From Cellulomonas sp. NTE-D12 (GTDB lineage: Bacteria > Actinomycetota > Actinomycetes > Actinomycetales > Cellulomonadaceae): a DNA stretch of 64,000 nt. A model generated the notes under the pieces. It was not told the origin of the DNA. It saw only the letters and a program-made list of their open reading frames with translations, and ran no database searches. The DNA lies in assembly GCF_027923705.1 (NCBI RefSeq), contig NZ_AP026442.1:2790001-2854000 (forward strand), read 5' to 3'. Below, piece by piece: positions 25,748 through 36,103 of this stretch. The position numbers were made by a program, and so were the translations under genes. The first letter of the stretch is position 1, and every line of letters starts with the position of its first letter.

Positions 25748-26851
25748 CTACTTGGTCAGCGGGGCCAGCGTCGGGTCGTTCGCGTAGACCTGGGCCGCGT
25801 TCGCCTTGGTCACGATGACCGGGGTCAGCAGGTAGGCCGGGACGACCTTGACACCGTTGTTGTAGGACTTGGTGTCGTTCACCTGAGCGTCCTTGCCGGC
25901 CTGCAGGTCCTTGATCGTCTGGACCGTCTGCTTGACCAGCTCGCGGGTGTCCTTGTAGATGGTGGAGTACTGCTCACCAGCCATGATGGACTTCACGGAC
26001 TCGACCTCAGAGTCCTGACCGGTGACGACCGGCAGGTCCTTGCCGGCCTGCTTGACCGAGGTCATCGCAGCGCGGCCGAGGGTGTCGTTCGGGGACAGGA
26101 TGCCGTCGAGCTTCTTGTCCGTGTAGGTGCCCGCCAGGATCGTGTCCATGCGCTTCTGGGCGTTCTCAGCCTTCCAGCCCTGGGTCGAGACCTGCTCGAT
26201 CGTGGTCTGGCCGGAGGGCACGACGAGCGTGCCGTCCTTGATCTTCGGCTCGAGCACGGACATCGCACCGTTGAAGAACGGGGCGGAGTTCGCGTCGTCG
26301 GGCGAACCGGCGATGAGCTCGATGTTGTAGGGGCCGTTGCCCTTGCGCGCCTTGAGGCCGTCCAGCAGGGCCTGGCCCTGCAGCTGGCCGACCTTGTAGT
26401 TGTCGAACGCGATGTACAGGTCCACCGCGTCGGTGTTCTTCAGCAGGCGGTCGTAGGCGATGATCGTCGCGCCGGAGGACTTGGCGTCCTTCAGCTGGCT
26501 GCCGAGCTGCGAACCGTCGATGGCGCCGACGACGATGACCTTGGCCTTCTGCTCGACCATCGAGGAGATCTGGTTCTGCTGCTCGGTCACACCGCCGTTG
26601 GCGAACTGGACGAGCGGCTTGAAGCCGGCGGCCTTGAGGTCGTCGTTGAACAGGCTCTCGGCGAGGACCCAGTTCTCCGAGGTCTTCTGCGGCAGGGCGA
26701 CACCGATGGTCGCGTCGGCAGCGAAGCCCTTGGCAGCGGCGCTGGAGCCGGCCGAGGAGGCCGCGGTGGAACGCGAGTTGGACGAGCAACCGGTGAGCAC
26801 CAAGGCCCCGGCGGCGCCGACCGCGATGGCCGCGACTGCGAACTTCTTCAT
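25748..26851 (-). CDS. ChvE-like monosaccharide-binding lipoprotein
   Basis: The 367-residue precursor has a lipoprotein signal peptide with lipobox LTGC (Cys at 22) and a periplasmic-binding fold of the ChvE/XylF type: IGVALPQKTSENWVLAE, IAYDRLLKNTDAVDLYI, NDTLGRAAMTSVKQAG and VVTGQDSE. It should capture aldoses outside the membrane and deliver them to the permease/ATPase encoded upstream in the same operon. The Ser/Ala-rich stretch after the Cys is a tether. Last gene of the operon, before a strong terminator. Confidence 0.93.
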   Translation of the reverse strand: MKKFAVAAIAVGAAGALVLTGCSSNSRSTAASSAGSSAAAKGFAADATIGVALPQKTSENWVLAESLFNDDLKAAGFKPLVQFANGGVTEQQNQISSMVEQKAKVIVVGAIDGSQLGSQLKDAKSSGATIIAYDRLLKNTDAVDLYIAFDNYKVGQLQGQALLDGLKARKGNGPYNIELIAGSPDDANSAPFFNGAMSVLEPKIKDGTLVVPSGQTTIEQVSTQGWKAENAQKRMDTILAGTYTDKKLDGILSPNDTLGRAAMTSVKQAGKDLPVVTGQDSEVESVKSIMAGEQYSTIYKDTRELVKQTVQTIKDLQAGKDAQVNDTKSYNNGVKVVPAYLLTPVIVTKANAAQVYANDPTLAPLTK

Positions 26852-26918
26852 GGGATATCGCTTTCTTGTCGGGCACCCGTCATTGGGTGCGGGTGTAACA
26901 GCGGAAATCTGTGGAGGA

Positions 26919-28199
26919 CTAGCCCCGAGCGGCGGTCTCGCCGGCGCTGACCGGCACGGAGGGCTGCTCGGAGGTTCCGGGCGAGACGATGTCGTTGCGC
27001 CGGTTGCGGAAGAGGGTGCCGATGATCGACGGGCGACCCTGGACCTTGTTGTAGACGTCGAACGCCACAGCGGCGAGCAGCACCAGGCCCTTGATGATCT
27101 GCGTGCGGTCGGAGCCGACACCCATCAGCTGCAGGCCGTTGTTCAGCACGGCCATCACAAGACCACCGATCATCGACCCGACGACGGTGCCGACACCGCC
27201 GGAGACCGCCGCACCACCGATGAACACGGCGGCGATCGCGTCGAGCTCCCAGCCGGTGCCGTCGAACGGGCCCGAGGCGGTGGAGCGACCGATGAACACG
27301 ATGCCGGCCAGGGCGGACAGCAGGGACATGTTCATCATCACGACGAAGTTGGTCCGCTTGATGTTGACGCCGGACAGGGCCGCTGCGGCCCGGTTGCCAC
27401 CGACCGCGTACACGTGGCGACCGGTGATGGTTCGCGCCGAGATGAAGTGGTAGACGATCACCAGCACCACGAGGATGACGCCGGAGACCGGGAAGGACGT
27501 GCCGGGGCGGCCGGAGCCGAACAGCCAGGTCACGTAGCCGAGCAGGGCCACGATGAGCACGGTCCGGATGACCGACACCATGACCGGCATCTGGGCGCCG
27601 TTGAGCTTGGCGGCCTTGCTGCGCCGACGGAACTCCACCCAGACGGTGAACACGATCGCGAGCACGCCGAGCAGCAGCGTCGAGTTGTTCAGACCGGTGT
27701 TGGGGCCCCACTCGGGCAGGTAGCCGGCGCCGAGGTACTGGATCTGGTTGGGCACCGGGATGGTGTTCGACTTGCCGATGTACTGGTTGGCGCCGCGGAA
27801 CAGCATCATGCCGGCCAGCGTGGTGATGAAGCCGGGGATGCCGACGTAGGCGACCCAGGCGCCCTGCCAGGCACCGATCAGGGCGCCGACCGCCAGGCCG
27901 AGGATCACCCCGAGCCACCACGGGATGCCCCAGTCGCGGATCGCGAGCGCCACCACGATGCCCACGACCGCCGCGACCGACCCGACCGACAGGTCGATGT
28001 GCCCGGCGATGATCACCAGCACCATGCCGATGGCCAGGATCAGCACGTAGGCGTTGCCGTTGATGATGTTCTGGGCGTTGGTCGACGTGAGGACCTTGCC
28101 ACCCGTCGTGAACTGGAAGATCGCGATCAGCGCCGCGAGCGCGAACACCATTCCGAACTGGCGCGCGCCGCCGCTGAACAGCTGCTTGAGAGACTTCAT
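26919..28199 (-). CDS. sugar ABC transporter permease (MmsB/GguB type)
   Basis: The 426-residue protein has about ten hydrophobic segments and the BPD_transp_2 signatures GHIDLSVGSVAAVVG, GIPGFITTLAGMMLFRG and AAVFIGGAAVSGGVGTVVGS. The length beyond 400 and the long central region match the multiple-monosaccharide permease family (GguB/MmsB) rather than shorter RbsC. It works with the ChvE-like lipoprotein and the dual ATPase. Same-strand gaps of 67 and 29 bases support one operon. Confidence 0.92.
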   Translation of the reverse strand: MKSLKQLFSGGARQFGMVFALAALIAIFQFTTGGKVLTSTNAQNIINGNAYVLILAIGMVLVIIAGHIDLSVGSVAAVVGIVVALAIRDWGIPWWLGVILGLAVGALIGAWQGAWVAYVGIPGFITTLAGMMLFRGANQYIGKSNTIPVPNQIQYLGAGYLPEWGPNTGLNNSTLLLGVLAIVFTVWVEFRRRSKAAKLNGAQMPVMVSVIRTVLIVALLGYVTWLFGSGRPGTSFPVSGVILVVLVIVYHFISARTITGRHVYAVGGNRAAAALSGVNIKRTNFVVMMNMSLLSALAGIVFIGRSTASGPFDGTGWELDAIAAVFIGGAAVSGGVGTVVGSMIGGLVMAVLNNGLQLMGVGSDRTQIIKGLVLLAAVAFDVYNKVQGRPSIIGTLFRNRRNDIVSPGTSEQPSVPVSAGETAARG

Positions 28200-28228
28200 C
28201 GTCGAGATTCCTTCGTGCCGGTAGGGCT

Positions 28229-29776
<1,548 letters not shown>

Positions 29777-30083
29777 TTCACGCTCCTCGTGCCACACTGC
29801 ACACCGCGACCCCGCGGGTCCGGACAGACACTAGGCAGGGCACCCCATCGCGTCAACTCATGAACGCAAGGCCGTGTCCGTACCCTCACCGCATCGTGAC
29901 CTCGCCGTGACATTGGCATCCGTTGCCATCGGCCCGCCCCGACTCCGCCCGAGTCTTCACGTCCGGATCCGCCCGACTTCACGCAGTACAGGGGGCGGCT
30001 CGCTTCTTGTCATCACTTCTTGAACGCTAGGAACGGGCCGGGAAGTTCACCCGCCGCGGCCTCCGTGCGGCACCATCTGGGTC
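29777..30083. promoter_or_regulatory. sugar-operon promoter region
   Basis: On the minus strand TTGACG (complement 29851-29856) and TAGTGT (complement 29828-29833) are separated by 17 bp, an excellent vegetative promoter giving a leader of about 45 nt. An inverted repeat TGGCA-n5-TGCCA lies upstream at 29914-29928, and a GACCC-n3-GGGTC palindrome sits in the leader; either could be an operator. The rest up to the DUF167 gene shows only a weak TTGTCA/TAGGAA pair (30007-30033) for the plus-strand gene. Confidence 0.7.
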
Positions 30084-30365
30084 ATGCGTCTGGAGATCCG
30101 CGTGCGCCCTGGGTCGTCCCGGGCGGGCGTCGGGGGCGAGCACGCGGGTCGCCTCGTGGTGGCCGTGCACGAGCGCGCGGTCGACGGCAAGGCGACGGAT
30201 GCCGCCCTCGGCGCCGTCGCCGACGCCCTGGGCGTCCCCACCCGCAGGGTGCGCCTGGTGCGCGGGGCCACGAGCCGCGACAAGCTCGTGGAGGTCGAGA
30301 CCCACGACGCGCAGGAGGAGGCCGACCTGCTCGAGCTCGTCGACCGGCTGCGGTCGGCTCGCTGA
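30084..30365 (+). CDS. DUF167 (YggU-family) protein
   Basis: The 93-residue protein matches the DUF167/YggU family: an RVRPGSSRAGVGG start, the central VHERAVDGKATDAALGAVADALG and LVRGATSRDKLVEVE. Family members are small alpha/beta proteins of unknown function. It stands alone between two minus-strand sugar-related operons. Confidence 0.9.
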   Translation: MRLEIRVRPGSSRAGVGGEHAGRLVVAVHERAVDGKATDAALGAVADALGVPTRRVRLVRGATSRDKLVEVETHDAQEEADLLELVDRLRSAR

Positions 30366-30394
30366 CCGTTCAGCCCTCGGGGGACGGCCTGCGG

Positions 30395-31183
30395 CTAGAT
30401 GACGGAGCGCAGGTGAGACACCGGCCGGTTCGACGAGGCACCGGTGATCGCGGCGATGATCGCCTCGTAGCTGGTGGTCGCCGTGTCGAAGGAGCCGTTG
30501 TTGCGCCCGTGGCGCAGGACCTCGATGCGGTCCGACACCGAGCGGACGTCCGTCATGTTGTGGCTGATCAGCACGACGCCGAGGCCCAGGTCGCGCAGCC
30601 TCTCGATGTGCGTCAGCACCTCGGCGGTCTGCGCGACGGACAGTGCCGCGGTCGGCTCGTCGAGCACGACGAGCCGGGGCTGACCGACCAGCGTCCGCGC
30701 GATGGCGACGGCCTGGCGCTGGCCGCCCGACAGCGTGCGCAGCGGCGAGTGCACCGACGGGATGCCGGCGGTGATCTGCTGCAGGATGCGCCGAGCCGTC
30801 TGCTCCATGCGCTCCTCGGCCAGCCAGCCGCCGGACGCGCGCACCTCCTGGCCCAGGAAGATGTTGGCCGTCACGTCGAGGTTCTCGCACAACGCGAGGT
30901 CCTGGAACACCGTGGCGATCCCGAGCTCGCGGGCCGCCTTGGCGGAGGTGATGCTGGCCGGCTCGCCGTCGAGCTCGACCAGGCCGGCGTCGGGACGCAG
31001 CACACCGGCGATGACCTTCGCCAGGGTCGACTTGCCCGCACCGTTGTCGCCGACGAGCGCGACGACCTCGTGCGCGTGCACCTCGAAGTCGACGCCGATC
31101 AGGGCCTCGACGGCACCGAACCGCTTGGTCACTCCCTGCATCGACAGCAGGGGCGGGCGGATGTCGGGCGTCGTCGCCGTCAT
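30395..31183 (-). CDS. single-NBD sugar-type ABC ATPase without partners
   Basis: The 262-residue protein is one complete ABC cassette: GDNGAGKSTLAK, Q-loop ATVFQDLALCENL, signature LSGGQRQAVAIAR and LVVLDEPTAAL. It resembles XylG/FrcA-type ATPases of carbohydrate importers. No permease or binding protein is adjacent; the upstream gene is a ROK regulator 59 bases away on the same strand. The ATG at 31183 is preferred because AGGAGCAGGAG precedes it; an in-frame ATG at 31207 is the alternative. It may energise a transporter encoded elsewhere (inference). Confidence 0.85.
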   Translation of the reverse strand: MTATTPDIRPPLLSMQGVTKRFGAVEALIGVDFEVHAHEVVALVGDNGAGKSTLAKVIAGVLRPDAGLVELDGEPASITSAKAARELGIATVFQDLALCENLDVTANIFLGQEVRASGGWLAEERMEQTARRILQQITAGIPSVHSPLRTLSGGQRQAVAIARTLVGQPRLVVLDEPTAALSVAQTAEVLTHIERLRDLGLGVVLISHNMTDVRSVSDRIEVLRHGRNNGSFDTATTSYEAIIAAITGASSNRPVSHLRSVI

Positions 31184-31242
31184 GCTCTCCTGCTCCTCGT
31201 CGGTCATGCGTCCCGTCAGTGAATCGGTGCGGACGTCCACAG

Positions 31243-32433
31243 TCAACCAACCCCCCAGCGTCCGACCGGCTCGTCCTCGACCGCCCTCACCAACAGATCG
31301 GTCGACGACAGCACGAGCAGGAGGGCACCCATCACCTCGGCGTTGGCGCCGAGGTCGGCAGGGACCACCTCGAGAGGTGCGATCTGGTTCAGCAGCACCC
31401 GGCGGCGGATCGCCTCGCGCATGGGTCCGAGCAGGATCTCCCCCGTCTCGGCCAGCTCGCCACCGACCACGACGCACTGCGGGTTGACGGCCATGCCGAG
31501 CCCGGCGACGACGGCGCCGATGGTGGCACCGGCGTCGGCGACGATCTGGCGGCAGCCGGGGTCGCCGCTCAACGCCTGGGCGATCACGTCGCGGAGCGCC
31601 AGCGTGCCGTGGCTCGCGCGCAGCGGGGCGAGCAGCGCCTGCGCGCCGACCACCGTGTTGAGGCACCCGCGGCTGCCGCACAGGCAGATGTCGCCGCCCG
31701 CGTCGACCTGCACGTGGCCGATCTCCCCCGCCGTGCCGGCGAACCCGCGGTGGACCTGGCCGCCGATGACGATGCCGCCGCCGACGCCGTACGAGGCACG
31801 CACGTACACCGAGTCCTGGTAGCCGCGGGAGGCGCCGATGCGGCTCTCGGCCAGAGCGCCCAGGTTGGCGTCGTTGTCCACGAACACCGGTCGGTTCAGC
31901 CGCTTGGACATCACGTAGCCCACGGACACGTCGTCCCAGCCGCGCATGATGCCGGGGACGGAGATGGTGCCGGTGGCGACGTCGACCGGCGCCGGGAGGG
32001 CGATGCCGATGCCGAGCACCTCGTCCAGGGCGGACCCGACGCGCTCGAGCAGGTCGACGATCAGCAGGGCGGCGCGGTCCAGGCTGGTGTCCGCACGGTG
32101 CTCGGGCGGCAACGGCAGCGTCTGGTCCGCCAGCACCTCGTGGGAGGCGTCCGCCAGCGAGATGCGCAGGTGCCGCAAGCCGATGTGGACGCCGACAGCC
32201 ACTCCGGTGCGGTGCGCGAGCGTGACGAGCTGGGCACGGCGACCGCTGCGGACCGTGGTGCGGACCTCGACGACGCCGGCCCCCAGCAGCTCCTTGACGA
32301 TGTTGGACACCGTCGCGGCGGACAACCCGGTGGTGCCGGCGAGCTCCACCTGGGTCAGGCCGCCGAAACGACGGACGGCGTCGACGATCAGCGCGCGGTT
32401 CGCCCCTCGCAGGGCGGACTGCGACCCCGACAT
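31243..32433 (-). CDS. ROK-family transcriptional regulator
   Basis: The 396-residue protein joins an N-terminal winged helix (GLTQVELAGTTGLSAATVS) to a ROK sugar-kinase-fold domain: VFVDNDANLGAL, GVGGGIVIGGQVHRGF, and the zinc-binding CLCGSRGCL segment after AGEIGHVQVD. It is probably a repressor relieved by a sugar or sugar phosphate. It precedes the lone ABC ATPase on the same strand and probably controls it, and perhaps the ChvE-type operon (inference). Confidence 0.9.
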   Translation of the reverse strand: MSGSQSALRGANRALIVDAVRRFGGLTQVELAGTTGLSAATVSNIVKELLGAGVVEVRTTVRSGRRAQLVTLAHRTGVAVGVHIGLRHLRISLADASHEVLADQTLPLPPEHRADTSLDRAALLIVDLLERVGSALDEVLGIGIALPAPVDVATGTISVPGIMRGWDDVSVGYVMSKRLNRPVFVDNDANLGALAESRIGASRGYQDSVYVRASYGVGGGIVIGGQVHRGFAGTAGEIGHVQVDAGGDICLCGSRGCLNTVVGAQALLAPLRASHGTLALRDVIAQALSGDPGCRQIVADAGATIGAVVAGLGMAVNPQCVVVGGELAETGEILLGPMREAIRRRVLLNQIAPLEVVPADLGANAEVMGALLLVLSSTDLLVRAVEDEPVGRWGVG

Positions 32434-32543
32434 CGTCCTCGCCCTCCCGCCGCGCCGCGCCGCGCCGGAGGCGGCGCCGGTTCGTCGGCGCACCGGGCCT
32501 GCCCGGGCGGTTTCTGGGTGAATCAAACCACCGATCGTCAAGA

Positions 32544-32581
32544 CCTCGCCCCGGCAGGCGCGGCGGCCGACCGGGGCGAGG
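32544..32581. terminator. terminator downstream of mdh
   Basis: An 11-bp perfect stem (CCTCGCCCCGG at 32544-32554, its complement at 32571-32581) with a 16-base loop lies 22 bases after the mdh stop on the minus strand. Between it and the ROK start, GGTTT-n11-AAACC near 32509 is a possible regulator site. Confidence 0.75.
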
Positions 32582-32602
32582 TGGGGACGAGGGCGGTGCG
32601 GA

Positions 32603-33595
32603 TCAGACCAGGCCGAGGGCGCGGACCTGGGCCCGCTCCTCCTCCAGCTCGGCGACCGAGGCGGCGAGCCGCTCCCGCGAGAAGGCGTCGAGCTGCAGGT
32701 CAGGCACGATGGTGAAGCGTCCGTCGGCCGCCGTGACGGGGAACGAGGAGACCAGCCCCTCGGGGACGCCGTAGGAGCCGTCGGACACCACGCCGGCCGA
32801 GGTCCAGTCCCCCGCCGGGGTGCCGTGCACCCAGGTGTGGACGTGGTCGATCGCGGCGTTCGCGGCCGACGCCGCCGACGAGGCGCCGCGCGCCTCGATG
32901 ATCGCCGCACCGCGCTTGGCCACCGTCGGGATGAACGTCTCGCGGACCCAGGTCTCGTCGCCGACCACCTCGGGAGCCGGGCGGCCGCCGATGGTCGCCT
33001 GCGTGATGTCCGGGTACTGGGTGGCGGAGTGGTTGCCCCAGATGGTCAGCCGGGTGACGTCGGACACCGCTGCGCCGGTGCGGGCGGCGAGCTGCGCGAC
33101 CGCGCGGTTGTGGTCCAGACGCGTCATCGCGGTGAAGCGGTCGGCCGGGACGTCGGGCGCGTGCTGCTGCGCGATGTACGCGTTGGTGTTCGCGGGGTTG
33201 CCGACGACGAGGACGCGCACGTCGTCCGCCGCACCGGCGTTGATCGCGGCACCCTGCGGTCCGAAGATCCCGCCGTTCGCGGTGAGCAGGTCGCCGCGCT
33301 CCATGCCCGCGGTCCGCGGGCGGGCGCCGACGAGCAGCGCCACCTGGACGCCGTCGAACGCGGCCGTCGCGTCGTCGTGGATGTCCGTGCCGGCGAGCAG
33401 CGGGAACGCGCAGTCCTCCAGCTCGAGCGCGACGCCCTCGGCGGCCTTGACGGCCTGCGGGATCTCCAGCAGGTGCAGCCGGACGGGTGTGTGCGGGCCG
33501 AGCAGCTGGCCGGAGGCGATCCGGAACAGCAGCGCGTAGCCGATCTGGCCGGCCGCGCCGGTCACCGTCACGTGCACGGGGGTGGGTGCGGACAC
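32603..33595 (-). CDS. mdh: malate dehydrogenase
   Basis: The 330-residue protein has the NAD-binding GAAGQIGYALLFRIASG, the substrate loop GARPRTAGMERGDLL, NPANTNAYI, the catalytic His in WGNHSATQYPD and the Arg/Asp in MTRLDHNRA. It oxidises malate to oxaloacetate in the TCA cycle and belongs to the cytosolic-MDH-like branch common in actinobacteria. AAGGAG precedes the GTG start. It follows icd by 67 bases on the same strand, probably one operon. Confidence 0.96.
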   Translation of the reverse strand: MSAPTPVHVTVTGAAGQIGYALLFRIASGQLLGPHTPVRLHLLEIPQAVKAAEGVALELEDCAFPLLAGTDIHDDATAAFDGVQVALLVGARPRTAGMERGDLLTANGGIFGPQGAAINAGAADDVRVLVVGNPANTNAYIAQQHAPDVPADRFTAMTRLDHNRAVAQLAARTGAAVSDVTRLTIWGNHSATQYPDITQATIGGRPAPEVVGDETWVRETFIPTVAKRGAAIIEARGASSAASAANAAIDHVHTWVHGTPAGDWTSAGVVSDGSYGVPEGLVSSFPVTAADGRFTIVPDLQLDAFSRERLAASVAELEEERAQVRALGLV

Positions 33596-33662
33596 GTTCG
33601 TTCTCCTTCGAATCGATCGCGCGGCGGCCGGCCGCCGGGTGGTGCTGCTGGTGCCGGACGCC

Positions 33663-34880
33663 TCAGGCGAGGCGAGCGGCGAGGTTCTCGTCGAGCTGGG
33701 CGAGGAACTCCTCGGTGGTCAGCCAGGGCTGCTTCGGCCCGACGAGCGAGGCGAGGTCCTTGGTCATCGCGCCCGACTCGACGGTCTTGATGACGACGTC
33801 CTCGAGGGTCTCCGCGAAGCGCGTCACCTCGGGCGTGCCGTCGAGCGCGCCGCGGTGCTTGAGGCCGCCGGTCCACGCGTAGATCGAGGCGATCGGGTTG
33901 GTCGACGTCGGCTTGCCGGCCTGGTGCTGGCGGTAGTGCCGGGTGACGGTGCCGTGCGCGGCCTCCGCCTCGACCGTCTTGCCGTCGGGCGTCATCAGCA
34001 CGCTGGTCATCAGGCCGAGCGAGCCGAAGCCCTGCGCGACGGTGTCGGACTGCACGTCGCCGTCGTAGTTCTTGCAGGCCCAGACGTAGCCGCCCTCCCA
34101 CTTCAGGGCCGAGGCGACCATGTCGTCGATCAGGCGGTGCTCGTAGGTGAGGCCGGCGGCGTCGAACTGCGCCTTGTACTCGGTCTCGAACACCTCGGCG
34201 AACAGGTCCTTGAACTGACCGTCGTACGCCTTGAGGATCGTGTTCTTGGTCGACAGGTACACCGGGTAGCCGCGCTGCAGGCCGTACGCGAACGAGGCCC
34301 GCGCGAAGTCCTTGATCGACTCGGTGAAGTTGTACATGCCCATCGCCACGCCGCCGGCCTCGGGGTAGACGACGACGTCGTGGCTGATCGGCGCGGAGCC
34401 GTCCGCCGGGGTGAAGGTCATCGTCAGCGTGCCGGCGCCAGGGACGACGAAGTCCGTGGCGCGGTACTGGTCGCCGAAGGCGTGACGGCCGATGACGATC
34501 GGCTTGGTCCAGCCCGGCACCAGGCGCGGGATGTTGCTGATGATGATCGGCTCGCGGAAGACGACGCCGCCGAGGATGTTGCGGATGGTCCCGTTGGGGC
34601 TCTTCCACATCTTCTTCAGGCCGAACTCGGCGACCCGCGCCTCGTCGGGCGTGATCGTCGCGCACTTCACGCCGACGCCGTGCTCCGCGATCGCGTGGGC
34701 CGCGTCGATGGTCACCTGGTCGTCCGTGGCGTCCCGGTGCTGGATCGACAGGTCGTAGTAGAGGAGGTCGACGTCCAGGTACGGGTGGATCAGACGGTCC
34801 TTGATGAACTGCCAGATGATCCGGGTCATCTCGTCGCCGTCGAGCTCGACGACCGGACCGACGACGCTGATCTTCGCCAT
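33663..34880 (-). CDS. icd: NADP-dependent isocitrate dehydrogenase (homodimeric, eukaryote-like type)
   Basis: The 405-residue protein has LDGDEMTRIIW near the start, KCATITPDEARV, the substrate-binding KSPNGTIRNILGG, YDGDVQSDTVAQGFGSLG and the NADP-binding AAHGTVTRHYR. Length and motifs place it in the class II dimeric IDH family rather than the ~740-residue monomeric type. It makes 2-oxoglutarate and NADPH. The ATG at 34880 has AGGAGA upstream. A palindrome shared with the sucC promoter lies 53 bases upstream. Confidence 0.96.
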   Translation of the reverse strand: MAKISVVGPVVELDGDEMTRIIWQFIKDRLIHPYLDVDLLYYDLSIQHRDATDDQVTIDAAHAIAEHGVGVKCATITPDEARVAEFGLKKMWKSPNGTIRNILGGVVFREPIIISNIPRLVPGWTKPIVIGRHAFGDQYRATDFVVPGAGTLTMTFTPADGSAPISHDVVVYPEAGGVAMGMYNFTESIKDFARASFAYGLQRGYPVYLSTKNTILKAYDGQFKDLFAEVFETEYKAQFDAAGLTYEHRLIDDMVASALKWEGGYVWACKNYDGDVQSDTVAQGFGSLGLMTSVLMTPDGKTVEAEAAHGTVTRHYRQHQAGKPTSTNPIASIYAWTGGLKHRGALDGTPEVTRFAETLEDVVIKTVESGAMTKDLASLVGPKQPWLTTEEFLAQLDENLAARLA

Positions 34881-34932
34881 GATGCGGGCTCTCCTGTGGG
34901 CCGGGGCCGGCACGGCTGGGTGCCGCGCGCCA

Positions 34933-34954
34933 GATTACTCGACATCGAGAGATC
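34933..34954 (-). promoter_or_regulatory. candidate TCA-gene operator upstream of icd-mdh
   Basis: A 22-bp inverted repeat centred on CTCGA-CA-TCGAG and flanked by GATTA and AGATC differs at only two of 22 positions from one at 44744-44765 before sucC-sucD. The two copies precede the two TCA-cycle operons in this window and are not seen elsewhere by eye. The binding protein is unknown. Confidence 0.7.
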
Positions 34955-35056
34955 TCGCGGCGCGGGTCCCGGCGCCGGCCTCCGACGCGCCACAGCAGCG
35001 GCTGGCATGCTGGGGGCCGATCCCCGATCTCCACCCGTACTCACGACAGGACGACC

Positions 35057-36052
35057 ATGTCCCAGCAGAAGCCCGACCCCGCCGACATCACGGCGGCGAC
35101 CGCGTCCGACGCACCCGTCGAGACCGAGGCCGTCCCGGCCGGCACCCACCCCGAGCCCGTGTCGGAGCCCGAGGAGCTGGCCGACGTCACCGCCGAGGGC
35201 GAGCTGGTGCTCGACGAGGACGTCGAGACCTACGTCGAAGGACCCTCGCTGGCCGCCAAGCTCGGCGCCGAGGCGCTCGGCACGTTCGTGCTGGTGTTCG
35301 CCGGCGTCGGCGTCGCCCTGTACTCCGCCTTCAGCGGCGTCGGCGGCACCCTGGCGGTCGCGCTGGCCTTCGGCATCGCCGTGCTGGCGGGCATCATCGC
35401 GTTCGGCCGGGTCTCCGGCGGGCACTTCAACCCCGCGGTGACCCTCGGCGCGGCGGTGGCCGGCCGCACCCGCTGGGCCGACGTGCTGCCCTACTGGCTG
35501 GCCCAGGTGGTCGGCGGCGCGCTCGGTGCGGCCGTGCTGTTCCTGACGGTGCCGAGCGGTCTGCCGCAGATCCTGGGGCACCAGTCCGGCGGCGTCCGCG
35601 CCCTGTTCAGCACGGTCTCCACCGGCTACGGCACCCACTCCCCGCTGGCGCACGTGCTGGCGCAGAACCAGATCACGTCCGACGTCACGTTCGGAGTCGG
35701 CGCCGCGCTGCTGGCCGAGGCGGTCGGCACGGCGATCTTCGTCGCGGTGATCCTCGGCGCTACGGACCGTCGCGCCAACCTGCAGCACGTCCCGTTCGCG
35801 GTGGGTCTGACGCTGTCCGCCGTCATCCTGGTGCTGCTGCCGATCACCAACGCGTCGGTGAACCCGGCGCGGTCGCTCGCGACGGCGATCTTCTCCGAGG
35901 GCTGGGCGCTCAAGCAGGTCTGGCTGTTCTGGGTGGCTCCGCTGCTCGGTGCCGCCGTGTCCGGCCTGCTGTACCGGGCCTTCGCGCGCGAGCCGATCGA
36001 GGACGACCTGTTCGGCGAGGAGGACGAGGAAGAGATCCTCGTCGTGCAGTAA
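35057..36052 (+). CDS. MIP-family aquaporin/glycerol channel with acidic N-terminal extension
   Basis: The 331-residue protein has six transmembrane segments and both half-helix motifs (SGGHFNPAVTLG and TNASVNPARSLA). The Asp-free second NPA region and AqpZ-like spacing favour a water channel, but selectivity is not proven. Unusually it starts with about 60 acidic, Pro/Ala-rich residues and ends with an acidic tail (DDLFGEEDEEE), both probably cytoplasmic. It is divergent from icd with AGGA before the ATG. Confidence 0.9.
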   Translation: MSQQKPDPADITAATASDAPVETEAVPAGTHPEPVSEPEELADVTAEGELVLDEDVETYVEGPSLAAKLGAEALGTFVLVFAGVGVALYSAFSGVGGTLAVALAFGIAVLAGIIAFGRVSGGHFNPAVTLGAAVAGRTRWADVLPYWLAQVVGGALGAAVLFLTVPSGLPQILGHQSGGVRALFSTVSTGYGTHSPLAHVLAQNQITSDVTFGVGAALLAEAVGTAIFVAVILGATDRRANLQHVPFAVGLTLSAVILVLLPITNASVNPARSLATAIFSEGWALKQVWLFWVAPLLGAAVSGLLYRAFAREPIEDDLFGEEDEEEILVVQ

Positions 36053-36103
36053 GGCACCTTCGCACCCCGTCGACGCCCGCCGTCTGCCTCCCGCTCCGGG
36101 AGC

